Source of the DNA: Spirochaetaceae bacterium
Lineage (GTDB): Bacteria > Spirochaetota > Spirochaetia > Treponematales > Breznakiellaceae
DNA: 42,129 nucleotides
NCBI GenBank assembly: GCA_031269165.1
Contig: JAISZQ010000248.1
Coordinates: 1 to 42,129, forward strand
Direction of reading: 5' to 3'
A model generated the notes under the pieces. It did not search any database, was not told where the DNA came from, and was given only the letters and a program-made list of their open reading frames with translations. Below are positions 5,677-14,093 of this stretch, in pieces (position 1 is the first letter of the stretch; each line of letters begins with the position of its first letter). The translations under genes were made by a program, and so were the position numbers.

Positions 5677-8580
5677 ATGAAGAAGCTTTTTGTTGTCTGT
5701 TTTATATTAATTTTTTGCTCAACGAGCGTTTTCGCCGGGAGAAAGAAGCCGGAAGCGCCGAAAGAGACGCCTCCTCCCGTGGCCGAACAGACCGAGCCAA
5801 CGCCCGCGCCGGTGGTGGCCCCGCTTACTCCGGCCGACGAGGTCTGGGAACTTATCCAGAGCGGCAGGATAAACGAAGCGCAGGCCAAGTTTCTCGCTTT
5901 GGAGAACCCGGAGGCGGTCGATTCCCGTGGACGCACGTTTCTTCATCAGGCAGCAGACGCGGCCAACCCCCCGATCGCGGATTTCTTTTACCGGCAGGGA
6001 GTCCCCGTTGACACGAAGGACAACGAAGGGAGGACGCCCCTCAGTATCGCGACCGACACGATGAACAGCGAGATGGCCGCTTTTTTTGTCAAACAAGGAG
6101 CATCCATCCACAACACGACGCCGCAGGGGAACACGACGGCGACGAAGGCCATTGCTCAGAACAACACGACTTTTCTCAAAGCCATTCTCACCCCGGCTTC
6201 GCTTGCGTCATCCGACGCGACCGGACGCACGATCATCCACCTCGCCACAGAACAGGGCAAGACGGCGGCTTTGGATACGATCATCGAAGCGGCCGGGTTT
6301 GACTTTATTCCCCAGATCGTCAACAAGCGCGATGCCGCCGGAAAAACGGCGCTTGATATTGCCTACGCGCACCGGGATTCCGAAGCTCATGCGGACTGCG
6401 CGCGTTCTCTCATCATGGGCGGCGGCGTCTCTGCCGATCCGTTTAACAACTATTTTGCGCCGGCCGTCAAGAGTTTGAACTACAATCTTAGGTCGGAAAA
6501 CGGGATGTCCCCGCTTCATTACGCGGTACAGGAAGGCTATACCGGGTATATTCGCTTTCTCTTGAAAAAAAACGCCGACCCGAACATCACCAATGCGGAT
6601 GGGGAAACGCCGTTGCATACGGCGATGAAACGCGGTGAAATTGCGGTCATGAAAATGGTTATTGACGGCGGAGCGAAGGTTGACGTGCAGGACGGCAGGG
6701 GTAATGCTCCGATGCACATCGCCGTACCCGAAGAGATTCATGCCGAGGCGCTTTCCGTCCTGCTGGCTTCCCGCGCCAACCCCAACCTCCGTGACGAAGC
6801 GGGCAATACGCCGCTTCAGTCTTTCGTACTTTTGAATCGGCCGCCGCTCGTCATTGAGACGTTATTGAAAGGCGGCGCGAGTGTTACCGCCCAGAACAAC
6901 GAGGGGAAAACCGCGCTTTTCATCGCCGTTGAGGAAAAACGGATTACGCTCATTCCGGTGCTGTTGGCCTATGGCTCGGATATTTTTTCGGTTACGGCGA
7001 CCGGGGTAACCCCATTTGGAAAGGCGCTCGCCGACAACAGTCCGGTGCTTATGGGGCTCATAACCGAGAAAACGGTTCGGGCAATCGACACCGAAGGCAA
7101 CACCCCGTTGCTCGTGGCGATGAAATCCGAGGCGAACATTGACATCATCCGGGCAATCCTTGAAAAGCAGGCGGAGGTAAACGCGCAAAACAAGGAGGGG
7201 GATAGCGCCCTCCATGTCGCGGTACGCAATAATCAGGCGGATATTGGCGCGCTCCTCTTGGAAAGCGGCGCGAATATTTTTCTTGCCAACGCGCGAAGTG
7301 AAACGCCCCTTTTTCTTACTTTTTACGCGAGCGCGGGAAGTCAGCGGGCGGGCCGCGAAATCCGTATGTTTATGCTGAACCCCGCAGTGATGTCCTCCCG
7401 CGACAGTCTGGGAAATACCGTTCTTCACCACGCGACGCTGTGGAGGATCGACTCGGTGATTCAGGTGATTGTCGAGCGCGGCGCGAATACGGAGGCGGTC
7501 AATATTTCGGGGGAAACGCCGCTTTTCATCGCGGTTAAGGCAAACGCGGCATCTACCGTCCGCGCTCTGCTTCAGGCGGGCGCGTCTCTTACCGGCCGTG
7601 ATTCGCTGGGGAACACCGCGCTACATACGGCGGTACGTTCCAACGCGCCTCAGGCGGCGGAAGCCTTGCTTGACGCGAACATCAATATTGACGCATACAA
7701 CCTCTATGGACAGACACCGTTGCATGACGCGGTTCGTCTTGGCGCCTACGACGCGCAAGTTATCCTTGTCCGGCGGGGCGCGAATATTGAAGTGCGGGAC
7801 AACGAAGGCAACACGCCGCTCCTTCTCGCCGTCCGCATGGGGAATTTTCGTTCCGCCGAACACATCATCACGTCGGGCAGCGACATTAACACCCGGAACA
7901 ACTCAGGCGACACCGCCCTGCACCAAGCGGTACGAGACGAACGGAGCGATATTGTCGCGTTGTTACTGCAAAACGGCGCGTCAATCTATTCGCAGAACGC
8001 GGACGGGGACTCTCCGTTTACCATCGCGCTTTCCTTTAGCGACGACCGAAATCAGAGCGGCACGTCCCGCATGGTTTCAACGCTGTTGACCACCGATCGT
8101 TTGAGAATCGCGGACGACGAAGGCCGCAGCCCGTTGCATATCGCGGTTTTGCGGAACATGAGTGTTGCCAAACTGGAGATCATCGTCAATCAGGGCGGCC
8201 GGGTCAACTCGGTTGAACGCGAGGGCCGCACCCCGCTCCGCCTCGCCGTCGATATGGACAACTGGGAGGCGGCAAAGTACCTCGTCGGCGCGGGTAGCGA
8301 TGTATTTGCCGTCGCCCGTGACGGCCGCAGTCCTGCCGAAATCGCCCTCGGACGCGGCACGACAGCCGTTCGCGCCGTTTTTAGCGGCAAGGCGATCACC
8401 GCCCGCGATTCGTCCGGCAACACGGTACTCCACTACGCCGCCCGGAACGGCAACCGCGACTTGGTGGGCCTTCTCTTGGAACTCGGCGCCGACCGCACCA
8501 TCCGCAACACCGCCGGAGAGAGCGCGGCGGACATAGCGGAACGGTGGGGAAACACGGCAGCGGGCAATCTGTTACAATAA
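5677..8580 (+). CDS. Exported ankyrin-repeat protein
   Basis: The 967-residue protein has a signal peptide (MKKLFVVCFILIFCSTSVFA), then a short proline-rich linker (PKETPPPVAEQTEPTPAP). From about residue 65 to the end it is an unbroken series of roughly 25 ankyrin repeats of about 33 residues. They show the usual G.TPLH.A and ..LL..GA....D..G signatures, for example NGMSPLHYAVQEGYTGYIRFLLKKNADPN. No other domain is visible. The start is fixed by AGAGGGG six bases before ATG 5677. Ankyrin arrays bind proteins, and the signal peptide puts this one in the periplasm or beyond. The partner is unknown. The next gene follows after 48 bases on the same strand, so the two may be co-transcribed. Confidence 0.92.
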   Translation: MKKLFVVCFILIFCSTSVFAGRKKPEAPKETPPPVAEQTEPTPAPVVAPLTPADEVWELIQSGRINEAQAKFLALENPEAVDSRGRTFLHQAADAANPPIADFFYRQGVPVDTKDNEGRTPLSIATDTMNSEMAAFFVKQGASIHNTTPQGNTTATKAIAQNNTTFLKAILTPASLASSDATGRTIIHLATEQGKTAALDTIIEAAGFDFIPQIVNKRDAAGKTALDIAYAHRDSEAHADCARSLIMGGGVSADPFNNYFAPAVKSLNYNLRSENGMSPLHYAVQEGYTGYIRFLLKKNADPNITNADGETPLHTAMKRGEIAVMKMVIDGGAKVDVQDGRGNAPMHIAVPEEIHAEALSVLLASRANPNLRDEAGNTPLQSFVLLNRPPLVIETLLKGGASVTAQNNEGKTALFIAVEEKRITLIPVLLAYGSDIFSVTATGVTPFGKALADNSPVLMGLITEKTVRAIDTEGNTPLLVAMKSEANIDIIRAILEKQAEVNAQNKEGDSALHVAVRNNQADIGALLLESGANIFLANARSETPLFLTFYASAGSQRAGREIRMFMLNPAVMSSRDSLGNTVLHHATLWRIDSVIQVIVERGANTEAVNISGETPLFIAVKANAASTVRALLQAGASLTGRDSLGNTALHTAVRSNAPQAAEALLDANINIDAYNLYGQTPLHDAVRLGAYDAQVILVRRGANIEVRDNEGNTPLLLAVRMGNFRSAEHIITSGSDINTRNNSGDTALHQAVRDERSDIVALLLQNGASIYSQNADGDSPFTIALSFSDDRNQSGTSRMVSTLLTTDRLRIADDEGRSPLHIAVLRNMSVAKLEIIVNQGGRVNSVEREGRTPLRLAVDMDNWEAAKYLVGAGSDVFAVARDGRSPAEIALGRGTTAVRAVFSGKAITARDSSGNTVLHYAARNGNRDLVGLLLELGADRTIRNTAGESAADIAERWGNTAAGNLLQ

Positions 8581-8628
8581 TAGAAGAAAACATGACGATG
8601 CCCGATCAACGAGAACGAAGAGAGAAGC

Positions 8629-9792
8629 ATGGCGAGTCTGTTTGATTATCTTGCATGGCGGGGGGATTTGCGATTCTCGGCAGCCCCCTTTAACCCGGTG
8701 GATAATATTCTGTTTTCCATTCTTTCCTATTGTCTCTGGGAGGGCATCGTTGGCGGTATCGGCGGCGATGACAACGAGACGAGGAGTACCGTCACGATAG
8801 GGGAGGCCGCTACCGTCCTGCTCGGCGAGATTGCAGAGAAACGAAAGCGGTTAAACATGACGTTTATCTTTAAGGAGAACCTGCGGCATCTGCTCGAAGT
8901 GATAAGAGACGCGCCGCGCTTTGCGGACACAAGACTCCGCGCCTATGTGAACCATTTTGACAAGAAGATCGAGAAGCAGTTTTCCGCGATAACGTTTATC
9001 CCGGAAGCCGGGGACCCCTACATCGCGTTTCGCGGCACCGACGACAGCATCATCGGCTGGAAAGAGGACTTTAACATGGTCTTCTCCGAGGCCATCCCCG
9101 CGCAACGCGAGGCTGTAGATTATCTGGAAAAGGCGGCCCGCCTATTCAGGGGAACGTTCAACACAGGCGGCCATTCCAAAGGCGGCAACCTCGCCGTCTA
9201 TGCGGCCACGTTTTGTTCCAAGCGTGTGCGGAAGCGGATACGCAACATCTACAACAACGACGGGCCGGGTATAACCGGCAGCATCGCCGCGCGGCCTGAA
9301 TACGCCGAAATCATGCCCCGCATCATCACCTTTATCCCGCAAACCTCGATTGTCGGGCTCTTATTCGAGCACAAAGACGACTATATTGTCGTGGAAAGCA
9401 CCGAGAAGGGCATCCTCCAGCACAATCCTTTTTCGTGGAACGTCATGCGGAACGATTTCCGCCGCCTTGATTCCGTGACTGCCGAAAGCCGCTCCATCAA
9501 CGAGACCCTGACTCATTGGCTCGCCGGCATGGACCAGAAACGGAGACGACATTTTATCGACGCGCTTTTTGCCGTTTTCAAAGAAACCGGCGTATCCTCA
9601 ATCGACGATCTGACCGCCGACCGGCTGAAAAGCGCGGCAAACATCATCAAGGCCGTTCAACGCTACGACAAGGAAACCAAAGAGATGCTGTTTTCCACCT
9701 TCGCCTCGCTGTTTGACATCGTGAGTAACCGGTTTAGGTCCATCCTGAAAAAAAGCGTAAAAAACGCGCGCCTGAAACTGCCGTTGCCCTGA
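8629..9792 (+). CDS. DUF2974 / Mbeg1-like alpha/beta hydrolase
   Basis: The 387-residue protein has the lipase-like nucleophile elbow GGHSKGGNLAVYAA, with Ser183 as the likely nucleophile. The start MASLFDYLAWRGDL and the EAGDPYIAFRGTDDSIIGWKEDF segment are typical of the DUF2974 (Mbeg1-like) family. There is no signal peptide or membrane helix, so it should be cytoplasmic. The substrate is unknown; distant relatives are esterases or lipases. It follows the ankyrin gene by 48 bases. AGAGAAG lies just before the ATG, a modest ribosome site. The stop codon sits inside a terminator-like hairpin. Confidence 0.85.
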   Translation: MASLFDYLAWRGDLRFSAAPFNPVDNILFSILSYCLWEGIVGGIGGDDNETRSTVTIGEAATVLLGEIAEKRKRLNMTFIFKENLRHLLEVIRDAPRFADTRLRAYVNHFDKKIEKQFSAITFIPEAGDPYIAFRGTDDSIIGWKEDFNMVFSEAIPAQREAVDYLEKAARLFRGTFNTGGHSKGGNLAVYAATFCSKRVRKRIRNIYNNDGPGITGSIAARPEYAEIMPRIITFIPQTSIVGLLFEHKDDYIVVESTEKGILQHNPFSWNVMRNDFRRLDSVTAESRSINETLTHWLAGMDQKRRRHFIDALFAVFKETGVSSIDDLTADRLKSAANIIKAVQRYDKETKEMLFSTFASLFDIVSNRFRSILKKSVKNARLKLPLP

Positions 9793-9810
9793 ATCTTTCT
9801 CAGGGCAACG
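9782..9810. terminator. Perfect 11-bp hairpin over the stop codon
   Basis: CGTTGCCCTGA (9782-9792) pairs perfectly with TCAGGGCAACG (9800-9810) around a seven-base loop. It lies between convergent genes (the hydrolase and efp) and includes the hydrolase stop codon. A T-run is lacking, so classical intrinsic termination is uncertain. Confidence 0.55.
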
Positions 9811-9947
9811 TCGTTTACTTTGATAACGGGTCGATGCCGATAGCACACCGCCTCGGGGCAACGTGTTACCGGCTGAGAGCCGTACCAAACAGCACTTGGG
9901 ACAGATACGGTTGAGCGAGCGGCTATCGGGATGGAATCAGTGTTTGC

Positions 9948-10511
9948 CTAACTGTTCACCCGCTCGACATACTCGTTGGTCTCGGTATTGACGAGAATCT
10001 TTTCGCCCTGCTTGATGAAAAGCGGCACGCGCACGGTGAGGCCGGTCTCGGTAACAACGGGCTTGGTTGCGCCGGACACCGTGTCGCCTTTCACATAGTT
10101 TTCGCTCTCCGCGACCGTGAACACCACTTTGAAGGGAATCTTGATGTCGATGACGTTCCCTTCCCAGATGGTAAGTTCGTAGTTTTCACCCTCTTTCAGG
10201 TAATACTTTGTATCCTCATGGTCGGCGATACTCACCTCGTACTGGTCGTAACTCTCGTTGTCCATGAAGTGATAGTTATCCTGATCGGCATACTGGAACT
10301 GGCACTTGTGCGTGTCAACCTGCGCGTCCTCCACCTCCTGTTGCGTGGGAATCGTCATCGACAGCACCGAACCGTCCTTGATGCTCTTCATCTTGATACG
10401 GGCAATCGCCGTACCCTTGCCGGGGGTATGGAACTCGCGCTCGACAACCAGATACGGCTGCCCCTTTTGCAACAGACACGTCCCCTTTACAATTTCTCCG
10501 CCTCTAATCAT
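9948..10511 (-). CDS. efp: Translation elongation factor P
   Basis: The 187-residue protein has the three-domain EF-P layout. The KOW-like N domain begins MIRGGEIVKGTCLL; the loop TPGKGTA places Lys32 at the position modified in many bacteria; an OB domain (YDQYEVSIADHE) and a C-terminal OB domain (TVSGATKPVVTETGLTVRVPLFI) follow. EF-P binds ribosomes stalled at polyproline and restores peptide-bond formation. The ankyrin protein's proline-rich linker could be a client. GGAAGG precedes ATG 10511. No modification enzyme (EpmA, YmfI or EarP type) is encoded nearby. It is convergent with the hydrolase, and the gap 9793-9947 carries no gene. Confidence 0.96.
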   Translation of the reverse strand: MIRGGEIVKGTCLLQKGQPYLVVEREFHTPGKGTAIARIKMKSIKDGSVLSMTIPTQQEVEDAQVDTHKCQFQYADQDNYHFMDNESYDQYEVSIADHEDTKYYLKEGENYELTIWEGNVIDIKIPFKVVFTVAESENYVKGDTVSGATKPVVTETGLTVRVPLFIKQGEKILVNTETNEYVERVNS

Positions 10512-10571
10512 AATCCTTCCTTCGTGTATACTTCATATTCAAACGAGTCAACATCGCTTCTTAATTCGAGT

Positions 10572-10845
10572 AAAAGGGGGAGGGCAACAAGTTGCCGCGT
10601 CTCCCCCTCGCTCCAGACTTGCTCCGGTCGAGTTCAAACCTACGGTTTGAACCGCTCCCTCCGCAATTCTTACGCTACCCCCTCTCCTAGGGGCTCCGCC
10701 CCTAAAACCCCGCCCCTTCGGGGAATTGAACATGGAACAGGCTCAAATGATACCTTGAAAATGATAAGAAGCAAAACGCGCAGTCTTCACGCCCCGATCA
10801 TTATCCATTTTCAATTTCCCATTTTCAATTCGCGCACCGCGCGCT
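10572..10845 (+). repeat. Mosaic nested-palindrome repeat, copy E
   Basis: It starts with GGGGGA, then a GGCAACAAGTTGCC palindrome, GTCTCCCCC and a second palindrome (GTTCAAACC..GGTTTGAAC). CCTCCG and CCCCTCTC..GGGG follow, then CCCCTTCGGGGAATTGAA and the tail TCATTATCCATTTTCAATTT. It ends at the csrA stop codon in GCGCACCGCGCGC. The tail is shared with copy D at 29681-29924. The block fills the efp-csrA gap (10512-10843) and I see no gene in it. Confidence 0.8.
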
Positions 10846-11083
10846 AAAGCACTTTTTCCCGCACCGCCTCTATTCCCAGCGCGGGCAGTCTTGTCGTCTG
10901 CGTGGCGGCGGCGGCCTGATTTTCCGCCTTGATCAAATCAAACACTTCCTGCCGGTAGACCTTCACGTGTTTGGGCGCGTCCACGCCGATACGGATCTGG
11001 TCGCCCCGGATTTCGATGACGGTGATCGAGACATCGTCGCCGATCATAATTTTTTCGTTTGCCTTACGGGATAGGATTAACAT
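10844..11083 (-). CDS. csrA: Carbon storage regulator CsrA
   Basis: The 79-residue protein starts MLILSRKANEKIMIGDDV and has the CsrA fold with the RNA-contacting VYRQEV motif (Arg44). It is slightly longer than E. coli CsrA through an alanine-rich C-terminal tail. CsrA binds GGA motifs in mRNA leaders and blocks translation. In spirochaetes and Bacillus it controls flagellin synthesis and is sequestered by FliW. Its ATG lies inside the end of fliW (a seven-base overlap, ATGTTAA), so translation is coupled. A G-rich stretch just upstream can serve as its ribosome site. Confidence 0.97.
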   Translation of the reverse strand: MLILSRKANEKIMIGDDVSITVIEIRGDQIRIGVDAPKHVKVYRQEVFDLIKAENQAAAATQTTRLPALGIEAVREKVL

Positions 11084-11547
11084 GACATCCCCCCGCCTTT
11101 GACCGAACCCGCCGCGTTTTCCGAAAGTTCTTTCAGTATGTCATGCCTCGTCTTCCAGCGCGGATCGGTGAGCACGATCTGCTTGCCGATCCGCCGCTCG
11201 CGGTTGATCACGATCGGACCGGCAAGATTGGCCGTCATCGGCGAACCGTCGTCGGGCACCGTTACGATGCTGAAGACCAGCGCCTTCCCCGGGTTCGTGA
11301 GGCCAATCGCGGCAAGCTCCTCGTCGGCGACATCAATCTCGTAATCGGGGCGAAAGAGAAACGGCTTCAACAGGATAAACATCGCCCCCTGCGTTTCGAC
11401 CGATTGCAAATAATAGTAGGGCTGTTGTTCGGCATCCAGCAGAACATAAGTTTTGAACGCCTCGAATCCATAGAGACCTTCGGGAAACACGATCTGCTGC
11501 CGCTCATCGACATCAATCACCCCATACGCTTTTGTGACTATTTTCAA
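11077..11547 (-). CDS. fliW: Flagellar assembly factor FliW (TTG start)
   Basis: The 156-residue protein is MKIVTKAYGVIDVDERQQIVFPEGLYGF, followed by the PDDGSPMTANLAGPIVIN core typical of FliW. I chose the TTG at 11547, preceded by AAGG eight bases upstream, because FliW proteins normally begin at this KI-T/K-T motif. An ATG at 11613 would add 22 residues with no family similarity. FliW binds flagellin and, when free, CsrA, forming a switch that matches flagellin translation to export. Its overlap with csrA reproduces the usual gene pair. No flagellin gene is in the window. Confidence 0.92.
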   Translation of the reverse strand: MKIVTKAYGVIDVDERQQIVFPEGLYGFEAFKTYVLLDAEQQPYYYLQSVETQGAMFILLKPFLFRPDYEIDVADEELAAIGLTNPGKALVFSIVTVPDDGSPMTANLAGPIVINRERRIGKQIVLTDPRWKTRHDILKELSENAAGSVKGGGMSC

Positions 11548-11696
11548 AATAATATCCTTGTATTGATCTTCGCATACCCGCAACGTTTTGTCAACACACC
11601 TTATTGACAGCACATTACGTCAAAATGCGGGGCAACGTCATTTCCTTCCGTTCGCTAAAAGAGGAGCGTTTTCCCCGGCATCTGATGAATTTTTGA

Positions 11697-12686
11697 TCAA
11701 TGGTATAACGGAGTCCCGCCCCGGTACAGCATGGCGATGTCTTTGGCGACGATCTGCGGATTAGCCCGGACAAATTCTTCCAGCACCGCCCTGCCGGCGT
11801 TACCCTCCATTGGCCCCTTTCTGGTCACCGCCTTTGCCCCGGCGGCGTTACCGTAAAGGGCTGCGGTCCGTATGTCGGCGCCGCCGAGGAACAGGGCGAG
11901 GAAGGCGCCGTCAAAACTGTCCCCCGCCCCGGTGGTATCAACCTCGATTGCCGGAAAGGCCGCGATCTTGAAGGCCTCCCGCCGGGTATACACATAGGTG
12001 TTCTTCGCGCCGTCCTTTATGACAATGATCCTGTCCTTCTGCTCAAGCAGTCTGGTAACCGCCGATTCGATGTCAAGGTACAGATACGCCAGTTCGCTTT
12101 TTCCCGTCAGCAGAATGTCCGCTGTGTCCATGAGTTCCTTATAGTAATCCATGATCTTTCCCTTCAGCAGTTCCAGCCGGATATTCGGATCAAAGCTGAC
12201 GGTAACCCCGTGCTTTTTTGCCAGACGGACCGCCTTCATGATGGCTTCCCCCAAACTGGGGCTGCCGGTGACAGAACAGCCCATGATATGCAGACAGCGG
12301 GTGTTTTTCACCAATTCCCCATCTATGTCGGGGGGAGCAAGCTCGCCGCAGGCAGCATGGGTAAAATGAAAAATGAATTTTCTGCTGCCGTTTGAATAAT
12401 AGGTAACAAAGGCGGTTCCCGTAACGTTGTCCGCCGTCTCGATAATAGGGGAAATATCCACCCCGTCCCGTTGAAGTCTGGTTTTGTTCAGTGCCCCGAA
12501 GTCATCGGTGCCGATTTTCGCCACAATCGCCGTTTTGGCCCCCATCAGGGCGGCCTGATCAATGGCAATCGCCGGTGCCCCGCTGGGAAAAGGTCCCAGC
12601 AGGGTTCCCGGATCGCTGAATTCCTGATTCACCCGTTCCGCGAGTATTTCTGCAAGTATTTCCCCTATGGTAATAACGTCGTACAT
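11697..12686 (-). CDS. PfkB-family carbohydrate kinase
   Basis: The 329-residue protein starts at ATG 12686 with GGAGGA six to seven bases upstream. An upstream in-frame extension to 12977 is non-homologous and runs through the divergent promoter region, so it is rejected. PfkB signatures are present: the N-terminal ITIGEILAEIL, the glycine-rich KIGTDDFG near residue 60, and the C-terminal DTTGAGDSFDGAF (residues 250-262) with catalytic Asp256. The family phosphorylates ribose, fructose, KDG, inositol derivatives and others. The sequence alone does not fix the substrate. It is transcribed away from a sugar ABC operon that has its own ROK kinase, so it may act on a related sugar or intermediate. 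Confidence 0.88.
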   Translation of the reverse strand: MYDVITIGEILAEILAERVNQEFSDPGTLLGPFPSGAPAIAIDQAALMGAKTAIVAKIGTDDFGALNKTRLQRDGVDISPIIETADNVTGTAFVTYYSNGSRKFIFHFTHAACGELAPPDIDGELVKNTRCLHIMGCSVTGSPSLGEAIMKAVRLAKKHGVTVSFDPNIRLELLKGKIMDYYKELMDTADILLTGKSELAYLYLDIESAVTRLLEQKDRIIVIKDGAKNTYVYTRREAFKIAAFPAIEVDTTGAGDSFDGAFLALFLGGADIRTAALYGNAAGAKAVTRKGPMEGNAGRAVLEEFVRANPQIVAKDIAMLYRGGTPLYH

Positions 12687-12798
12687 GGCATCCTCCGTCG
12701 ATACGGCCTCACGGCTACAGAGAAGCCCCGGAAATTGAGGGTTCCAAGATTCCCCACGCCACGATATTAAGGATATATAAAAAGGGAGAAAGTAACAA

Positions 12799-12836
12799 CC
12801 CGTCCGGATTGAAAGGGCGGACGGGAAATTTTTTTT
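12799..12836 (+). terminator. Intrinsic-terminator-like hairpin with T8 in the divergent region
   Basis: CCCGTCCG (12799-12806) pairs with CGGACGGG (12818-12825) around an 11-base loop. Three A and eight T (12829-12836) follow. On the plus strand this is terminator-shaped, although no plus-strand gene lies upstream. It could block read-through into the sugar operon. On the minus strand it would be a leader hairpin of the PfkB gene. Confidence 0.5.
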
Positions 12837-12867
12837 CAACAAACCACCGGCAAGAGGATAATTATGG

Positions 12868-12927
12868 GAAATATTTCGGAAAATCACTGGAGAGACGGGT
12901 GTCTGTGAAATAATTTTTTGTGAAATA
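12868..12927. promoter_or_regulatory. Candidate operator: palindromic and repeated GAAATA words
   Basis: GAAATATTTC (12868-12877) is a perfect 10-base palindrome. GTGAAATA then occurs twice (the GAAATA words at 12907 and 12922), 40-100 bases upstream of the sugar operon -35 box. RpiR-family regulators often bind GAAA/TTTC half-sites, and an RpiR gene ends this operon. This is a suggestion from position and symmetry only. Confidence 0.3.
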
Positions 12928-12970
12928 GGGCAGATATGAAGATTTTTACGAAAAAATCTTTCTTTTTCTC

Positions 12971-12999
12971 TTGACATTCCAGAAAAAACGCTCTATAAT
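12971..12999 (+). promoter_or_regulatory. Consensus sigma-70 promoter of the sugar operon
   Basis: TTGACA (12971-12976), a 17-base spacer and TATAAT (12994-12999) form a full consensus promoter. It is 29 bases before the binding-protein ATG, and AAGGAGG is at 13015-13021. Such a strong promoter suits a highly expressed binding protein and implies repression for control. Confidence 0.85.
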
Positions 13000-13028
13000 A
13001 GCATATCACTTTCCAAGGAGGAATGAGA

Positions 13029-14012
13029 ATGAGAAAGATTTGTGTGTGTTTGCTGATTGTTATGACACTGTTTGCGTTGAACGGTTGTAACAGAAAAAAA
13101 GAGGCCGCCACCAGTAAAATTACCATGGCGGGTATCGTTTTTCAGGATGATGAGTTCATGAATGACCTGATTAACGGCATGAAGAAGGCCGCCGAAGAAG
13201 AGGACATTGACCTCTCAACGGCCAATACCAATGCCGACCAATCGAGGGAGGTTGAGCTGATCAATACCTATGTCAACCAAAAGGTGCAGGGGATCTGCAT
13301 AGCGCCCCTGGATCCCGTTACCTCAATCGCCACGCTACGGGTTGCTTCGGAGCAGGGGGTGAAAATCGCCACCGTTAACATGCAGTTGAGCAATGTCGAT
13401 TTTCTGAGTGGCGGGTATTGTTCCGACGACTACCTCAACGGCCATCTGGTGGGCGAAAACGCGGTACTCTGGATTAAACAGCGGTACAATCGCCCGGTAA
13501 ATATAGCCCTGATGTTTTTTGACAGCGTCCCCACCCAAGCAAAAGCCCGTTACGACGGTTTCTTCACAGCCTTGGACGAAGGGGGCATCGAATACAATAT
13601 CGTTGCCAGGCAGGCTGCCGATCAGATAGATTTGGCCTTTGCCGCCGCCACGGATATCCTTACGGCGAATCCTAACGTGGATTTTTTCTTTTGCGCCCAC
13701 GGGTTGAGTATGCTCGGCGCAATACAGGCGGTTGATCAAGGGGGATTCGCGGGGAAGTATTTTGTGTTTGGCTACGATGTCAATCAGCAGGTAGCGGAGA
13801 TGGTATTGGAGGACAAGAATATCCTCCAGGCTTCCATCGCGCAGGATCCCTATAATCAGGGCTACAATGCCATAAAACTGCTCAAGAAAATTGTTACCGG
13901 CGAGACCCAGCCTGTTGGAAAGACGGACCCTGTTCCGGGGATAGTGCTGTCCCGAACCGATCCCGGCAATGTCAAGAAATTCCTGAAAGACAAATATGGA
14001 GTTGACCGGTAA
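13029..14012 (+). CDS. Sugar ABC transporter substrate-binding lipoprotein
   Basis: The 327-residue protein starts at ATG 13029, seven bases after AAGGAGG. An ATG at 13023 is too close to that site. The signal ends in the lipobox LNGC, so the mature protein is lipid-anchored at Cys20. The rest is a type I periplasmic binding fold (Peripla_BP_4): GMKKAAEEEDIDLSTANTNADQSREVELI, GICIAPLDPV, FGYDVNQQVAEMV, and a C-terminal SIAQDPYNQGYNAIKLL hinge segment. These resemble ribose, galactose or allose binding proteins. It is the first gene of the operon and delivers a monosaccharide to the ATPase and permease encoded next. The exact sugar cannot be read from the sequence. Confidence 0.93.
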   Translation: MRKICVCLLIVMTLFALNGCNRKKEAATSKITMAGIVFQDDEFMNDLINGMKKAAEEEDIDLSTANTNADQSREVELINTYVNQKVQGICIAPLDPVTSIATLRVASEQGVKIATVNMQLSNVDFLSGGYCSDDYLNGHLVGENAVLWIKQRYNRPVNIALMFFDSVPTQAKARYDGFFTALDEGGIEYNIVARQAADQIDLAFAAATDILTANPNVDFFFCAHGLSMLGAIQAVDQGGFAGKYFVFGYDVNQQVAEMVLEDKNILQASIAQDPYNQGYNAIKLLKKIVTGETQPVGKTDPVPGIVLSRTDPGNVKKFLKDKYGVDR

Positions 14013-14044
14013 ACCGCCGGATTGTAGACGTGAATTCCATCAAT

Positions 14045-14071
14045 ATGCCGCACGGCCCCGCAGTGCGGCAT
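14045..14071 (+). promoter_or_regulatory. Hairpin between binding-protein and ATPase genes
   Basis: ATGCCGCAC (14045-14053) pairs perfectly with GTGCGGCAT (14063-14071) around a nine-base loop. Hairpins here in ABC operons often protect the binding-protein mRNA or reduce read-through, giving more binding protein than ATPase. There is no T-run, so full termination is unlikely. Confidence 0.55.
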
Positions 14072-14093
14072 TTGATGGAGAAGGGGCGGTCCC

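Noticed and set aside
9861..9940. GGCTGAGAG-containing stretch resembling part of a thiamine pyrophosphate riboswitch
   Set aside because: The second conserved half (CTGATCTGG...CCAGCG) is missing, and no plus-strand gene follows; the next gene is efp on the other strand.
12687..12977. N-terminal extension of the PfkB kinase
   Set aside because: It would translate through a hairpin and the divergent regulatory region; the internal ATG at 12686 has a good ribosome site and matches the family start.
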